A stretch of 33,172 nt of DNA from Afipia sp. (lineage in GTDB: Bacteria > Pseudomonadota > Alphaproteobacteria > Rhizobiales > Xanthobacteraceae): NCBI GenBank assembly GCA_030652315.1, contig JAUSAX010000150.1, positions 1 to 33,172 on the forward strand. The letters run 5' to 3'. Position numbers and translations under genes: made by a program. A model generated the notes under the pieces. That model was not told where the DNA came from. It saw nothing but the letters and a program-made list of their open reading frames with translations, and ran no database searches. Shown here in pieces: positions 25,121 to 33,172 of this stretch (its first letter is position 1; each line of letters begins with the position of its first letter).

Positions 25121-25245
25121 CGTCGTGGCCGGGCTTGTCCCGGCCATCCACGCCTTGGCAAAATTCAAGGAAAAGACGTGGATCCCCGGGACATAGCCGT
25201 TCGAAAGAACGGCGTCGCTTCGCTCGCCTATGCCCGGGCATGACG
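25121..25245. repeat. Intergenic palindromic element, GTCATGCCCGG family, copy 3 (diverged)
   Basis: CGTCGTGGCCGGGCTTGTCCCGGCCATCCACG on the left (given in two parts: CGTCGTGGCCGGG at 25121-25133 and TCCCGGCCATCCACG after it) faces ATGCCCGGGCATGACG on the right, ending at 25245. Centre arms are CCACG/CGTGG and GCCGTTC/GAACGGC. It overlaps the open frame upstream of rlmN. Confidence 0.75.
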
Positions 25246-25307
25246 GAACTCTAAGTCCCGCAGGCGCTATATAGGACGAATGCTCCGCAATTGCGACCGT
25301 CTTTCGG

Positions 25308-25964
25308 CTAACGCCGGCACTCCTGGGCCAGCTTGTCGAGCGCCTGGGCCAGCCCCTTGAGCGGGAACGTATCGATGGTTTCGGTGCCCTTGGCGGAGAC
25401 GCCCTTCACGGTTGCATCCGCACCCTTGCGCAGCGCGTCCACCAGCCGGTCTTCCTCGGCGGCGTTCTTGATCCAGAGCCCGTCGCCCTGCGAGTACATC
25501 GCAAAGCGTGTGCCGCCGACTTCGAGCGAGCCTTCGGAGCCCGGCTTCAGCGTGTAGCCGATCATGATCGAGACTTCGTTCGAGACCTTCTCGGCGGGTC
25601 GCGTCGAAATGAATGCGTAGGACGGATCGCGCGGGCGGTTCGGCGGATTGGTTTTCGACGAGGCAGGCTTGGCGAGCGCGAAGCAGACCTTCTTGCCGTT
25701 CGGCATCGCGGTGTAGGCGCCCCAGGTACCGAACTGGCCGACCAGCGACGGCTCGGCGTTGCCTGCGGCTGCAGGTGCTGCCGGTTTCGCAGGCGCGGCG
25801 CTCTTCGGTGCAGGTTTGGCGGGTGCCGCGGCTTTCGGCGCGGGCTTGGCGGCCGGCGTGGTCTGAGAAGCCTTGGGTTGCGGTGTTTGGGCGGACGCCG
25901 CATTTGCAAAGCCGTAGACCGGCAATGCCGCCACCAGAATTACCATCGCTCGCTGCAAGGACAT
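25308..25964 (-). CDS. Invasion-associated locus B (IalB)-family protein
   Basis: A 218-residue exported protein. The ATG at 25964 opens a signal peptide (about 1-25, ending ANAASA). A Pro/Ala/Lys-rich linker ([19 protein letters not shown], about 30-65) leads to an IalB-type domain (about 70-218) with [19 protein letters not shown]. IalB was named in Bartonella, where it affects red-cell entry, but homologues are widespread in non-pathogenic rhizobia and relatives, so a general envelope role is likelier here. The upstream open frame to 26153 has no signal character. It is monocistronic. Confidence 0.85.
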   Translation of the reverse strand: MSLQRAMVILVAALPVYGFANAASAQTPQPKASQTTPAAKPAPKAAAPAKPAPKSAAPAKPAAPAAAGNAEPSLVGQFGTWGAYTAMPNGKKVCFALAKPASSKTNPPNRPRDPSYAFISTRPAEKVSNEVSIMIGYTLKPGSEGSLEVGGTRFAMYSQGDGLWIKNAAEEDRLVDALRKGADATVKGVSAKGTETIDTFPLKGLAQALDKLAQECRR

Positions 25965-26295
25965 CACCAAAACTGGTTCCTTCAATATTGTGACTGCAAG
26001 ATGGCTCGCACTTCCGCGGGGACGTGCAATAGACCCCAAACCGCTTGTTGGAAAGTTAACCCGAGACACCTTCACGGCCGCTGCGCTTTGCCGCATCCGT
26101 TCGAAAAAATCTGACCTGTGGCAGAGCACAGCCAGACGCGGCGGCGGACCCACGCAGGCTGTTTCCGCGTGCGCAGTGTTTCAAACATAGTTATATCCCG
26201 CAAGCATCTTCGCGCCATTCCGCAATTGCGATTGTGGGGCCGCGCCAAATCCGGCAAGAAGTCCACCTGTCCCCATGAACTGTTCAGGTGTCTCG
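25965..26295. other. Divergent intergenic region, no gene seen
   Basis: This 331-base region separates the IalB-like gene and the quinone reductase gene. Short open frames cross it on both strands, but none has a ribosome site or consistent codon bias. It must hold the two promoters; I see no convincing -35/-10 pair, FNR box or EcfG-type site. Confidence 0.5.
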
Positions 26296-27270
26296 ATGAA
26301 AGCCATTCTCTGCTCGGAATATTGCGGCCCCGACGACCTCGTGCTGAGCGATATTCCCGATCCCGTCGCGGGACCCGGCGAAGCCGTGATCGCGATCAAG
26401 GCCGCCGCACTGAATTTCTTCGACCTGCTGATGATTCAGGGCAAGTACCAAATCAAGCCGCCGTTTCCGTTTTCTCCCGCTGCTGAAATCGCAGGCGTGG
26501 TCGAGAGCGTCGGCGAAGGCGTGACCGATCTGAAGCCGGGCGATCGTGTCGCGGCATCGTGCGGCCATAACGGCGCGCGCCAGAAGATCGCGCTGCCGGC
26601 GAGTTCGTGCGTGAAGATTCCAGATGCCCTCGACTTCGACCGCGCTGCCGGCGTCATCGTGATTTACGGCACGGCGCTGCATGCGCTGGAAGATCGCGCC
26701 GATCCGAAGCCCGGCGAAACCCTTGCGGTATTCGGCGCGGCCGGCGGCGTCGGCCTTGCGGCCTGCGAACTCGGCAAGGTGCTGGGCCTGAAGGTGATCG
26801 CCTGCGCTTCAAGCGACGAGAAGCTTGAATTCGCCAAGAAGCACGGCGCGGATCTGACCATCAACTACGCCAAGGAAGATCTGAAGGAAGCGCTGAAGAA
26901 GGCCGGCGGCGAGAAGGGCATCGACATCGTGTTCGATCCGGTCGGCGGCACTTACGCCGAGATCGGCGTGCGCTCGCTCGGATGGAAGGGCCGCTTCCTC
27001 GTGATCGGTTTTGCCGCCGGTGACATTCCGAAGATTCCGCTCAATCTCGCGCTGCTCAAGGGTTGCGACATTCGCGGCGTGTTCTGGGGTGCACACATGA
27101 AGCGCGAACCGAAGCTGGGCCGCGCTGCGCTGGAAAAGCTGATGAAGTGGGCGGCGGAGGGAAAGATTTCATCCCACGTCGATCGCACCTTCCCGCTGGA
27201 GAAGACCGCCGACGCGCTCAAGGTGCTCGCCGCGCGTCAGGCCATGGGCAAGGTGATCTTGCATCCGTGA
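26296..27270 (+). CDS. NADPH:quinone reductase-like MDR-family oxidoreductase
   Basis: A 324-residue zinc-free medium-chain dehydrogenase/reductase. The N-terminal GroES-like domain (about 1-120) includes NFFDLLMIQGKYQ and GVTDLKPGDRV. The nucleotide-binding domain has FGAAGGVGLAACELGKVLG (about 150-168) and IDIVFDPVGG. Catalytic-zinc Cys/His ligands are absent, which places it with quinone and enone reductases such as QorA. The substrate is unknown. The ATG at 26296 matches the family start (MKAILC); a further in-frame ATG at 26275 is less likely. It is followed by a palindromic element and a convergent gene. Confidence 0.88.
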   Translation: MKAILCSEYCGPDDLVLSDIPDPVAGPGEAVIAIKAAALNFFDLLMIQGKYQIKPPFPFSPAAEIAGVVESVGEGVTDLKPGDRVAASCGHNGARQKIALPASSCVKIPDALDFDRAAGVIVIYGTALHALEDRADPKPGETLAVFGAAGGVGLAACELGKVLGLKVIACASSDEKLEFAKKHGADLTINYAKEDLKEALKKAGGEKGIDIVFDPVGGTYAEIGVRSLGWKGRFLVIGFAAGDIPKIPLNLALLKGCDIRGVFWGAHMKREPKLGRAALEKLMKWAAEGKISSHVDRTFPLEKTADALKVLAARQAMGKVILHP

Positions 27271-27276
27271 TCACCC

Positions 27277-27391
27277 CGTCATTCCGGGGCGCTCGCACCG
27301 CGAGCGAACCCGGAATCTCCCTACATCAAGTTCGTTGTCTTTCAATGCGAGATTCCGGATCACGTCGCTACGCGACGTGTCCGGAATGACG
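27277..27391. repeat. Intergenic palindromic element, CGTCATTCCGG family, copy 2
   Basis: The outer arms are CGTCATTCCGG (27277-27287) and CCGGAATGACG (27381-27391). The inner arms are CCGGAATCTC (27310-27319) and GAGATTCCGG (27349-27358). It shares arms with 621-720 while the centres differ, and again lies between convergent genes. Confidence 0.85.
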
Positions 27392-27398
27392 TTGTAAA

Positions 27399-27770
27399 TC
27401 AATTTTCGTCCAGCCCGCGCGTCATCGCCGCATGCGCGGCCGCGCGATGCTCCGGCTTGATGTGGCTCGCCACCATCCTGATCGCGGTCGCCAGCACCGC
27501 CGCGTCGTCAGTGAAGCCAAGCACCGGCAGCATGTCCGGCATGAAGTCGAACGGCAGCACGAAATACGCCAGCGCGCCGAGCAGCGCAGCCTGCACATGG
27601 CGCGGCGTCTCGCGGTCGAACGCGCAGTAATACGCGGCGAGCAGTTCTTCCGCGAACGGCAAGCTGGTCGCGAGGCGTTTGAATTTCAGCCAGAAATTCC
27701 GGCGCACACGCTCGGGATCCTTCGCGAGCCTTTCCGCCCGCTCGAAATGCGCCGTGTGGTCGGAGGCCAT
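27399..27770 (-). CDS. DUF1232 (YkvA-like) protein
   Basis: A 123-residue protein with the DUF1232 core (about 52-93), including LPFDFMPDMLPVLGFTDD with the conserved Pro-Asp pairs. The core contains one or two hydrophobic segments, and the family is thought to be membrane associated, with no established function. The ATG at 27770 has AGGGAG seven bases upstream; the ATG at 27776 overlaps that site and is less likely. It lies between two palindromic elements. Confidence 0.8.
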   Translation of the reverse strand: MASDHTAHFERAERLAKDPERVRRNFWLKFKRLATSLPFAEELLAAYYCAFDRETPRHVQAALLGALAYFVLPFDFMPDMLPVLGFTDDAAVLATAIRMVASHIKPEHRAAAHAAMTRGLDEN

Positions 27771-27861
27771 GTTCATGCTCCCTCGAAGGCTGCCGAGTGC
27801 AGCCGCTCCCTTCACATAGGGATCGCACACCCCGCCACAAGACGTCATTGTGAGGAGCGCC

Positions 27862-27967
27862 CGTCATCCTGAGGTGCGCGCGCTTTCTTGCGCGCCTCGA
27901 AGGATGACCAACAAAGGTCTGTCATCCATCGAGGTTCGCCGAAGAAGGCTCGCCCCTCAGGATGACG
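27862..27967. repeat. Intergenic palindromic element, CGTCATCCTGAGG family
   Basis: The outer arms CGTCATCCTGAGG (27862-27874) and CCTCAGGATGACG (27955-27967) are perfectly paired over 13 bases. Inside are GCGCGC-N6-GCGCGC and CGAAGGATGAC. It lies between two minus-strand genes. Confidence 0.88.
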
Positions 27968-27971
27968 ACGA

Positions 27972-28265
27972 TCATGCCCCCGCGATCCTGTCCATCGCTT
28001 CTGCCAGCGCGATGTCGCGCGCGGTCACTCCGTCCGCGTCGTGGGTGGAGAGCACCACCTCGACGGTCTTGTAGACGTTGCGCCATTCCGGATGATGATC
28101 GCTCTTCTCGGCGACCAGCGCCGCGCGGGTCATGAAGCCGAACGCCTCGTTGAAATCCCGGAAGGTGAAGGTCCGCGTGATGGCATCGCGGCCGGACACC
28201 TCCGACCAGCCCTTGAGCCTCAAGAGCGCCGTGCGCCGTGCCTCTGCCGATAACCGTTCCACCAT
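27972..28265 (-). CDS. phhB: Pterin-4a-carbinolamine dehydratase
   Basis: A 97-residue protein of normal length. It dehydrates 4a-hydroxytetrahydrobiopterin to the quinonoid dihydropterin, recycling the cofactor of aromatic amino acid hydroxylases. The active-site signature [16 protein letters not shown] (55-70) contains the catalytic His pair H57/H58 and W61, and H75 is the third conserved His. The ATG at 28265 has GGAGGAG about six bases upstream. No phenylalanine hydroxylase gene is adjacent, so a moonlighting or general pterin role cannot be excluded. It is divergent from the TAXI protein gene. Confidence 0.92.
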   Translation of the reverse strand: MVERLSAEARRTALLRLKGWSEVSGRDAITRTFTFRDFNEAFGFMTRAALVAEKSDHHPEWRNVYKTVEVVLSTHDADGVTARDIALAEAMDRIAGA

Positions 28266-28375
28266 GGCATTCTCCTCCATCACCCGAACTTTACAGCTCC
28301 TGTCCTTGCGTCCCAAACAAATACCCATCGTAATGGGCCGGCCCGGTCACGGAAAAGCCGCTCTCGGGCCGCTAA

Positions 28376-28422
28376 CCATGCCGGGCATGGAACCTGCGGA
28401 TATGCCGATGATCTGGTATGAT
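28376..28422 (+). promoter_or_regulatory. Extended -10 promoter with upstream operator-like palindrome
   Basis: CCATGCC-G-GGCATGG (28376-28390) is a perfect 15-bp palindrome. An extended -10, TGGTATGAT (28414-28422), follows 23 bases later, with no good -35. A second inverted repeat CCCAT-CGTA-ATGGG is at 28324-28337. This suggests regulated transcription of the TAXI gene, start near 28429. Confidence 0.4.
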
Positions 28423-28452
28423 ACGAGTGAACGCCGGGAGGCGCGGTAACCC

Positions 28453-29862
28453 ATGGGCATTCGCGACATGTTCACCCGATCGATGGCTTCGGAGGCTCCC
28501 CGGCCGCCGGGTACGCCCAAGCCGCACCGGATGAAGGCTGTGTTCGTCATGGTCGCTGCCGTGCTGGCGACCGTGGCCGCCGTCGTCGGTGCGACCTACT
28601 GGATGAATCGTCCGGTTCATTTGCGGATCGCGGTCGGCCCTCCCTACAGCGATGACGTCAAGGTCGTTCAGTCGATCGCACAGATCTTCTCGCGGGACCG
28701 GAAGTATGTCCGGCTGCGGCCGATCATCACCGATGGGACCTCGTCAAGCGCGGCGAGCCTCAACGCGGGCACCACCGATCTCGCCGTCATCCGCGGCGAT
28801 ATCGAACTGCCGAAGGATGCGCAGGCGATCGCCAGCATCCGCAAGAATTACGCGGTGCTGTGGGCGCTGAACGGAAGCAGCAAGAAGGGCGCCATCAAGA
28901 AGATCGAACAGCTTGCGGGCAAGCGCATCGGCGTGATTGGCCGCACGCAGGCCAACGTCAATCTGTTGAAAGTAATCCTCACGCAGTCCGGCGTGAAGCC
29001 TGAAAGCGTCCAGGTTGTTCAGTTCACCACCACGGGTTTTGCCGAAGCCATCAAAAGCGAAAAGCTCGATGCGTTCCTCGCCGTCGGCCCGCTCAACAGC
29101 AAGATCACGGCAGACGCCGTCACGGCAACCACGCGCGGCGGCAAGGAAGCGACGTTCCTGTCGCTGGATACGGCTGACGCGATTGCGCAAAAGCATCCCG
29201 TTTATGAATCGGGAGAAATTCCCGCCGGATCGTTCGGCGCCAAGCCCGCCCGGCCCGACGACAAGATCGACACCATCACGTTCGCGCACCACATTGTCGC
29301 GCGGAAATCGCTGTCGGAAGCCACGGCGGGCGCGCTGACCCGGCAGCTGTTCTCGATCCGCCAGACCATCCAGAGCGAATTCCCGCTCACGGCGAAACTG
29401 GAAACACCCGACACCGACAAGGACGCCGCCATTCCCGCGCATCCCGGCGCCGCCGCCTATGTCGATGGCGAGGAAAAGAGCTTCCTCGACAGGTACAGCG
29501 ATTACATCTGGGGCAGCCTGATGGCGCTGTCCGCGCTCGGTTCAGCGGGCGCTTGGTTCGCCAGCTACTGGCGCAGGGACGAGCGCGTCACCAATTCCAA
29601 TTTGCGCGAACGGCTGCTGGAAATGCTGACAGCGGCGCGCAAGACCACGTCCATCGACGAGCTGGACGCCATGCAGGCGGAGGCCGACGAGATCATGCGC
29701 GAAACGCTGCATTGTTTCGAGGACGGGGCGATCGAGGAAGGATCGCTCACCGCGTTCAGCATCGCGCTCGAGCAATTCCACAACGCGGTGGCGGATCGCA
29801 AGACGTTCCTGCTCGACATGTCGTCGAACGCAGCGCGGCCGGCACGCAGCCACGTCGCCTGA
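28453..29862 (+). CDS. TAXI-family solute-binding protein with two membrane anchors
   Basis: A 469-residue protein. A membrane segment lies at about 28-50. Residues about 55-345 form a TAXI-type TRAP solute-binding domain, including LRIAVGPPYS, AGTTDLAVIRGD and the closing IPAHPGAAAYVDGEE. A second membrane segment (about 351-373) and a charged helical tail (374-469, cytosolic if both segments cross the membrane) follow. TAXI proteins normally deliver substrate to a TRAP permease, but none is nearby and the double anchor is unusual for a free binding protein. Possible roles are a membrane-bound receptor that passes ligand occupancy to its cytosolic tail, or an orphan subunit. The ATG at 28453 has GGGAGG 12-13 bases upstream. 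Confidence 0.82.
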   Translation: MGIRDMFTRSMASEAPRPPGTPKPHRMKAVFVMVAAVLATVAAVVGATYWMNRPVHLRIAVGPPYSDDVKVVQSIAQIFSRDRKYVRLRPIITDGTSSSAASLNAGTTDLAVIRGDIELPKDAQAIASIRKNYAVLWALNGSSKKGAIKKIEQLAGKRIGVIGRTQANVNLLKVILTQSGVKPESVQVVQFTTTGFAEAIKSEKLDAFLAVGPLNSKITADAVTATTRGGKEATFLSLDTADAIAQKHPVYESGEIPAGSFGAKPARPDDKIDTITFAHHIVARKSLSEATAGALTRQLFSIRQTIQSEFPLTAKLETPDTDKDAAIPAHPGAAAYVDGEEKSFLDRYSDYIWGSLMALSALGSAGAWFASYWRRDERVTNSNLRERLLEMLTAARKTTSIDELDAMQAEADEIMRETLHCFEDGAIEEGSLTAFSIALEQFHNAVADRKTFLLDMSSNAARPARSHVA

Positions 29863-29878
29863 GCACAAGCGCTCAGTC

Positions 29879-30277
29879 TCAGTCGCGCCACCTGCGCAAC
29901 GTCTCAAGCAACTGGTCGCGCAGATACGGTTTGCGCAGCACCGGATATTGCGCATATGCCGCCGGAACGCCTGCAGGTCCGGAATATCCCGTGACAAATG
30001 CAAACGGGATTCTCTGGCGATCAAGCTGGTCCGCGACAGCGAAGCTCTTCTCCCTGATCAAGCCGACATCGAGCAGCACGAAGTCCGGCGCACATTCGGC
30101 GATCAGCTGAAGGGCACTGGCGACATCGCGGGCGGTTCGCACCGACTCCACGCCGAAACCGCTGATCGTCTCCGTGGCATCCATGGCGATCAGCGTATCG
30201 TCCTCGACCACGAGGACGTCGCTGGGCAGGTCAGCAGGGCTGTGAGCCGCCGGCCCGTTGGGGGCGATGGATTGCAT
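29879..30277 (-). CDS. Single-domain response regulator
   Basis: A 132-residue receiver domain without an output domain. The acidic pair D26/D27 (VVEDD), phosphoacceptor D70 (FVLLDVGL), T96 (FVTGYS) and K116 (LRKPY) are all present. Such stand-alone receivers in alphaproteobacteria often pair with HWE/HisKA2-type kinases and act through protein contacts; no kinase gene is in the window. The ATG at 30277 places the first beta strand at residue 20. It is convergent with the TAXI gene (16 bases between stops) and divergent from the Crp/Fnr gene at 30457. Confidence 0.88.
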   Translation of the reverse strand: MQSIAPNGPAAHSPADLPSDVLVVEDDTLIAMDATETISGFGVESVRTARDVASALQLIAECAPDFVLLDVGLIREKSFAVADQLDRQRIPFAFVTGYSGPAGVPAAYAQYPVLRKPYLRDQLLETLRRWRD

Positions 30278-30349
30278 TGTTGGCGTCCAGATGACTGGGT
30301 TGAGAAAAAGTCCCTGAGACCCCGGCCATCGCGCTGATAGCCGCAATAC

Positions 30350-30368
30350 CGGTTCCTGCATGGAACCG
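30350..30368. promoter_or_regulatory. Inverted repeat between response regulator and Crp/Fnr gene
   Basis: CGGTTCC (30350-30356) and GGAACCG (30362-30368) pair perfectly around a five-base centre, suitable for a dimeric regulator. A second repeat, CTGTG-N10-CACAG (30391-30410), lies just before the EcfG-type promoter. Confidence 0.4.
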
Positions 30369-30409
30369 ACCACAGAACAGGCGACCGCGTCTGTGCAGTT
30401 GTGAACACA

Positions 30410-30434
30410 GGAACGCGGGAACCTGCGCTACGTT
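30410..30434 (+). promoter_or_regulatory. EcfG-type general stress promoter of the Crp/Fnr gene
   Basis: GGAAC (30410-30414) and CGTT (30431-30434) are separated by exactly 16 bases, as at 12089-12113. The expected start near 30441 leaves a short leader of about 16 bases containing GAGGGG before the ATG at 30457. Confidence 0.65.
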
Positions 30435-30456
30435 GACCCATGTGACGAGGGGATCC

Positions 30457-31236
30457 ATGACACGACAACCGGCCAAGGCGGCCAGCGATGGCCGTCCCTT
30501 CAACAATCTGCTGCGCAGGCTGAACGCTGCGGATTTCGCGCTCGTCGAACCGTTTCTGGAACCAGCCGACGCTAAGGCGGACGAGCTGCTCTACAACCCC
30601 GGCGATGATGTCGGGACGGTGCATTTTCCGTGCGGGCCGAGCCTCGTGTCGTTTCTCGTGGCGAATGAAGACGGCCGCGATGTCGAGACCATTCTCGTCG
30701 GACGCGAGGGTGCGGTGGGCGGCATCGTCAGTCTGGGCTATCTGCCAGCCTACACGCGCATCACGGTCAAGGTCGCCGGCCCCTTCGTCCGGCTGCGGGT
30801 CGCAAAGCTCGATGCCGCCAAGGCCCAATCCGCAACGCTGCGTTATCTTTTCGCGCGCTACGCCGATTGCATGCTGGCGCAGGTTTTTCAGTCCACGGCC
30901 TGCAATGCGATCCATTCGATCGAGCAGCGCACGGCCAAGTGGATCCTGTCGGCGCGGGAGCGGACCGGCGAAGACCTCGTTCCTCTCACCCACGAACAGC
31001 TCTCGACCATGCTGGGCGTCGGCAGAAGCTACACCAGCCGCGTCATCCAGACCTTCAAGTCCGAGAGCATTCTGGAAACCCGCCGCGGGGCCATCCTGAT
31101 CCGCAACCACGATGCGTTGGCCGCCCGGTCGTGCCTCTGCAACGACGCCGTCAAGGCCCATTTCGACGAGGTGCTGCGAGGGGTCTACCCGAGCGACGAA
31201 AGTGAGGCCAAATCGGCCTCCGAAAGGCCGAAATAG
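30457..31236 (+). CDS. Crp/Fnr-family regulator, second copy type
   Basis: A 259-residue regulator with an effector beta-roll (about 25-140), a long dimer helix, and a C-terminal helix-turn-helix (about 180-225) with LTHEQLSTMLGVGRSYTSR. It lacks the N-terminal cysteine cluster of the regulator at 6895-7611, and I see no canonical cAMP-binding RxS motif, so the ligand is unknown. The ATG at 30457 has GAGGGG four bases upstream; a TTG at 30433 is in frame but overlaps the promoter. The EcfG-type promoter ties it to the general stress response, and it probably passes that signal to further genes. Confidence 0.88.
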   Translation: MTRQPAKAASDGRPFNNLLRRLNAADFALVEPFLEPADAKADELLYNPGDDVGTVHFPCGPSLVSFLVANEDGRDVETILVGREGAVGGIVSLGYLPAYTRITVKVAGPFVRLRVAKLDAAKAQSATLRYLFARYADCMLAQVFQSTACNAIHSIEQRTAKWILSARERTGEDLVPLTHEQLSTMLGVGRSYTSRVIQTFKSESILETRRGAILIRNHDALAARSCLCNDAVKAHFDEVLRGVYPSDESEAKSASERPK

Positions 31237-31261
31237 GCCCTTCGGACCCCCCAAAATCGCA

Positions 31262-31289
31262 TTGTTTTTCGCGAAATCCTGACTATATT
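31262..31289 (+). promoter_or_regulatory. Possible typA promoter
   Basis: TTGTTT (31262-31267) and TATATT (31284-31289) are separated by 16 bases, with an expected start near 31297. It precedes a terminator-like hairpin by about 14 bases and the typA start by about 113 bases. Confidence 0.5.
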
Positions 31290-31310
31290 GCGCCGCAAGA
31301 AGTCAAGCGT

Positions 31311-31345
31311 GCCCGGTTCATTGCGGACCGGGCCGGATTTTTTTT
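31311..31345 (+). terminator. Terminator-like hairpin in the typA leader
   Basis: GCCCGGT (31311-31317) pairs with ACCGGGC (31327-31333) around a nine-base loop, then CGGA and a run of about eight T. It could end the upstream Crp/Fnr transcript, attenuate typA, or define a short RNA of about 50 bases. Confidence 0.65.
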
Positions 31346-31409
31346 GGGCAGGTCGCTGACAGACCCCCTTTTGCGGACCGCGCTAACAGCGGCCAGAACG
31401 AAAACGAAC

Positions 31410-33172
31410 ATGAATTTGCGAAACATCGCCATCATCGCCCACGTCGACCATGGCAAGACCACGCTCGTCGACAAGCTGCTCCAGCAATCCGGCACCTACC
31501 GCGACAACCAGCGGCAGGTCGAGCGCGCGATGGACTCCAACGATATCGAGCGCGAGCGCGGCATCACCATTCTGGCCAAGTGCACCTCGGTCGAGTGGGA
31601 AGACACCCGCATCAACATCGTCGACACGCCGGGCCACGCCGATTTCGGCGGCGAGGTCGAGCGCATCCTGTCGATGGTCGATGGCGTAATCGTTCTCGTC
31701 GATGCCGCCGAAGGCCCGATGCCGCAGACCAAGTTCGTGGTCGGCAAGGCGCTCAAGCTCGGCCTCAAGCCGATCGTCGCGATCAACAAGGTCGATCGCC
31801 CCGACGCGCGCGTCACCGAAGTCGTCAACGAGGTGTTCGACCTGTTCGCAGCGCTCGACGCCACCGACGACCAGCTCGATTTCCCGATTCTCTACGGCTC
31901 CGGCAAGAACGGCTGGATGGGCGTCAGCCCCGAGGACAACGGCAATGGCATGAAGCCGCTGTTCGACCTCGTCATCAAGCATGTCGCGCCACCGGTGGTG
32001 GAAGAAGGCCCGTTCCGCCTGCTCGGCACCATTCTTGAAGCCAACCCCTATCTCGGCCGCATCATCACCGGCCGTATCGCATCCGGTTCGGTGAAGCCGA
32101 ACCAGGCGGTGAAGGTTCTGTCGCGCGACGGCAAGACGGTCGAAACCGGCCGCATTACCAAGATTCTCGCGTTCCGTGGCCTCGAACGCCAGCCGGTCGA
32201 ACTCGCCGAAGCCGGCGACATCGTCGCAATCGCGGGCCTCACCAAGGGCACTGTCGCCGACACCTTCTGCGATCCCACGGTTGAGACGCCGATCCAGGCG
32301 CAGCCGATTGATCCGCCGACCGTGTCGATGTCCTTCATCGTCAACAACTCACCGCTGGCAGGCACCGAAGGCGACAAGGTCACCAGCCGCCTGATCCGCG
32401 ACCGTCTGCTGCGCGAAGCCGAAGGCAACGTCGCGCTGCGCGTGGTCGAAGCCTCCGACAGGGATTCGATGGAAGTCTCGGGCCGCGGCGAATTGCAGCT
32501 CGCGATCCTGATCGAAAACATGCGCCGCGAAGGTTTCGAACTTTCCGTGTCGCGTCCGCGCGTCGTTCTGACCAAGGACGACGACGGCAAGATTCTGGAG
32601 CCGGTCGAGGAAGTCGTGATCGACGTCGACGAGGAATTCTCCGGCGTGGTCGTTCAGAAAATGAGCGAGCGCAAGGCCGAGATGATCGAGATGCGCCCGT
32701 CCGGCGGCAACCGCCTGCGGCTGGTGTTCTACGCGCCGACCCGCGGCCTGATCGGCTATCAGGGCGAACTGATGACCGACACGCGCGGCACGGCGATCAT
32801 GAACCGCCTGTTCCACGACTACCTGCCGTACAAGGGTGAAATCCAGGGCCGCCGCAACGGCGTGCTGATTTCCAACGAACAGGGCGAGGCGGTTGCCTAC
32901 GCGATGTTCAAGCTGGAAGATCGCGGCCCGATGATGATCGAGCCGGGCTGGAAGGTCTACAAGGGCATGATCGTCGGCGAGCACACCCGCGAGAACGATC
33001 TTGAGATCAACGTTCTCAAGGGCAAGCAGCTCACCAACATCCGCACCACCTCGAAGGACGAAGCGGTGCGCCTGACGCCGCCGATCCGCATGACGCTTGA
33101 AAAGGCGCTGGCCTATATCGAGGACGACGAACTGGTCGAAATCACGCCGAAGTCGATCCGCCTGCGCAAGCG
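31410..33172 (+). CDS. typA: Translational GTPase TypA/BipA (3' end outside window)
   Basis: A ribosome-associated GTPase of the EF-G family, needed for growth under cold and other stress and for 50S assembly. 587 residues are visible of about 605-610. G1 is [10 protein letters not shown]2 ERGIT, G3 [14 protein letters not shown], and G4 NKVDR. The EF-G-like domains follow, and the BipA-specific C-terminal domain has [13 protein letters not shown] and [15 protein letters not shown]. The frame is intact to the window edge; the last bases encode IRLRKR. The ATG at 31410 gives the standard [15 protein letters not shown] start. No strong ribosome site precedes it. Confidence 0.97.
   Translation, partial: MNLRNIAIIAHVDHGKTTLVDKLLQQSGTYRDNQRQVERAMDSNDIERERGITILAKCTSVEWEDTRINIVDTPGHADFGGEVERILSMVDGVIVLVDAAEGPMPQTKFVVGKALKLGLKPIVAINKVDRPDARVTEVVNEVFDLFAALDATDDQLDFPILYGSGKNGWMGVSPEDNGNGMKPLFDLVIKHVAPPVVEEGPFRLLGTILEANPYLGRIITGRIASGSVKPNQAVKVLSRDGKTVETGRITKILAFRGLERQPVELAEAGDIVAIAGLTKGTVADTFCDPTVETPIQAQPIDPPTVSMSFIVNNSPLAGTEGDKVTSRLIRDRLLREAEGNVALRVVEASDRDSMEVSGRGELQLAILIENMRREGFELSVSRPRVVLTKDDDGKILEPVEEVVIDVDEEFSGVVVQKMSERKAEMIEMRPSGGNRLRLVFYAPTRGLIGYQGELMTDTRGTAIMNRLFHDYLPYKGEIQGRRNGVLISNEQGEAVAYAMFKLEDRGPMMIEPGWKVYKGMIVGEHTRENDLEINVLKGKQLTNIRTTSKDEAVRLTPPIRMTLEKALAYIEDDELVEITPKSIRLRK

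Noticed and set aside
30190..31254. 354-codon minus-strand frame opposite the second Crp/Fnr gene
   Set aside because: It covers the EcfG-type promoter and the regulator gene and has no motif.

Overview
The window is high-GC, densely coded alphaproteobacterial chromosome. Several features point to the Nitrobacteraceae (Bradyrhizobium, Rhodopseudomonas, Afipia and relatives): an sdhCDAB operon, a MatB-type malonyl-CoA synthetase, an IalB-like protein, GGAAC-N16-CGTT (EcfG-type) promoters, FNR/FixK boxes, and intergenic palindromic elements with GTCAT ends. The genus is inferred from protein resemblance and was not tested by a search. I see no rRNA, tRNA, CRISPR array, transposase, integrase or phage gene.

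Layout. 1-1600: the 3' end of matB, convergent with a TauE/SafE-type exporter. 1870-5340: the succinate dehydrogenase operon sdhC-sdhD-sdhA-sdhB. 5620-10614: a signalling block with a class III nucleotide cyclase, a convergent FNR-like regulator, a single-domain sensor globin, a soluble PAS-PAS-PAS chemoreceptor and a small cytochrome c. A perfect FNR/FixK box lies ahead of the globin and a one-mismatch box ahead of the cytochrome. 10680-13000: an FkbM methyltransferase, a MAPEG protein, and a pyridoxamine-oxidase-like stress protein overlapping a small proline-rich ORF behind an EcfG-type promoter. 13139-15190: a proline-rich OmpA-family envelope protein with its own terminator. 15195-19640: a DUF1127 protein and SAM methyltransferase opposite a GlxA-type AraC regulator, then a homocysteine S-methyltransferase divergent from a TetR regulator. 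19690-28265: mostly housekeeping and unlinked genes (argG, a PAP2 phosphatase, a DsbA-like isomerase, rlmN, an IalB-like protein, a quinone reductase, a DUF1232 protein, a pterin dehydratase). 28453-31236: a membrane-anchored TAXI binding protein without a TRAP permease, a single-domain response regulator, and a divergent Crp/Fnr regulator with an EcfG-type promoter. 31410-end: typA/bipA, cut by the window edge, behind a promoter and a terminator-like leader.

How the genes fit together. Most are ordinary core or lineage genes. The best candidate for a connected, little-described system is the 6895-10614 block, where an Fe-S-type regulator, a haem globin, a BdlA-like cytosolic receptor and a cytochrome share FNR-type sites. 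This reads as an oxygen or NO response unit in which the globin and chemoreceptor halves of a HemAT-like sensor are separate genes. A second theme is general stress control of the flavin protein/proline-rich pair and of the second Crp/Fnr regulator. Nine mosaic palindromic elements sit between genes, mostly at convergent 3' ends.
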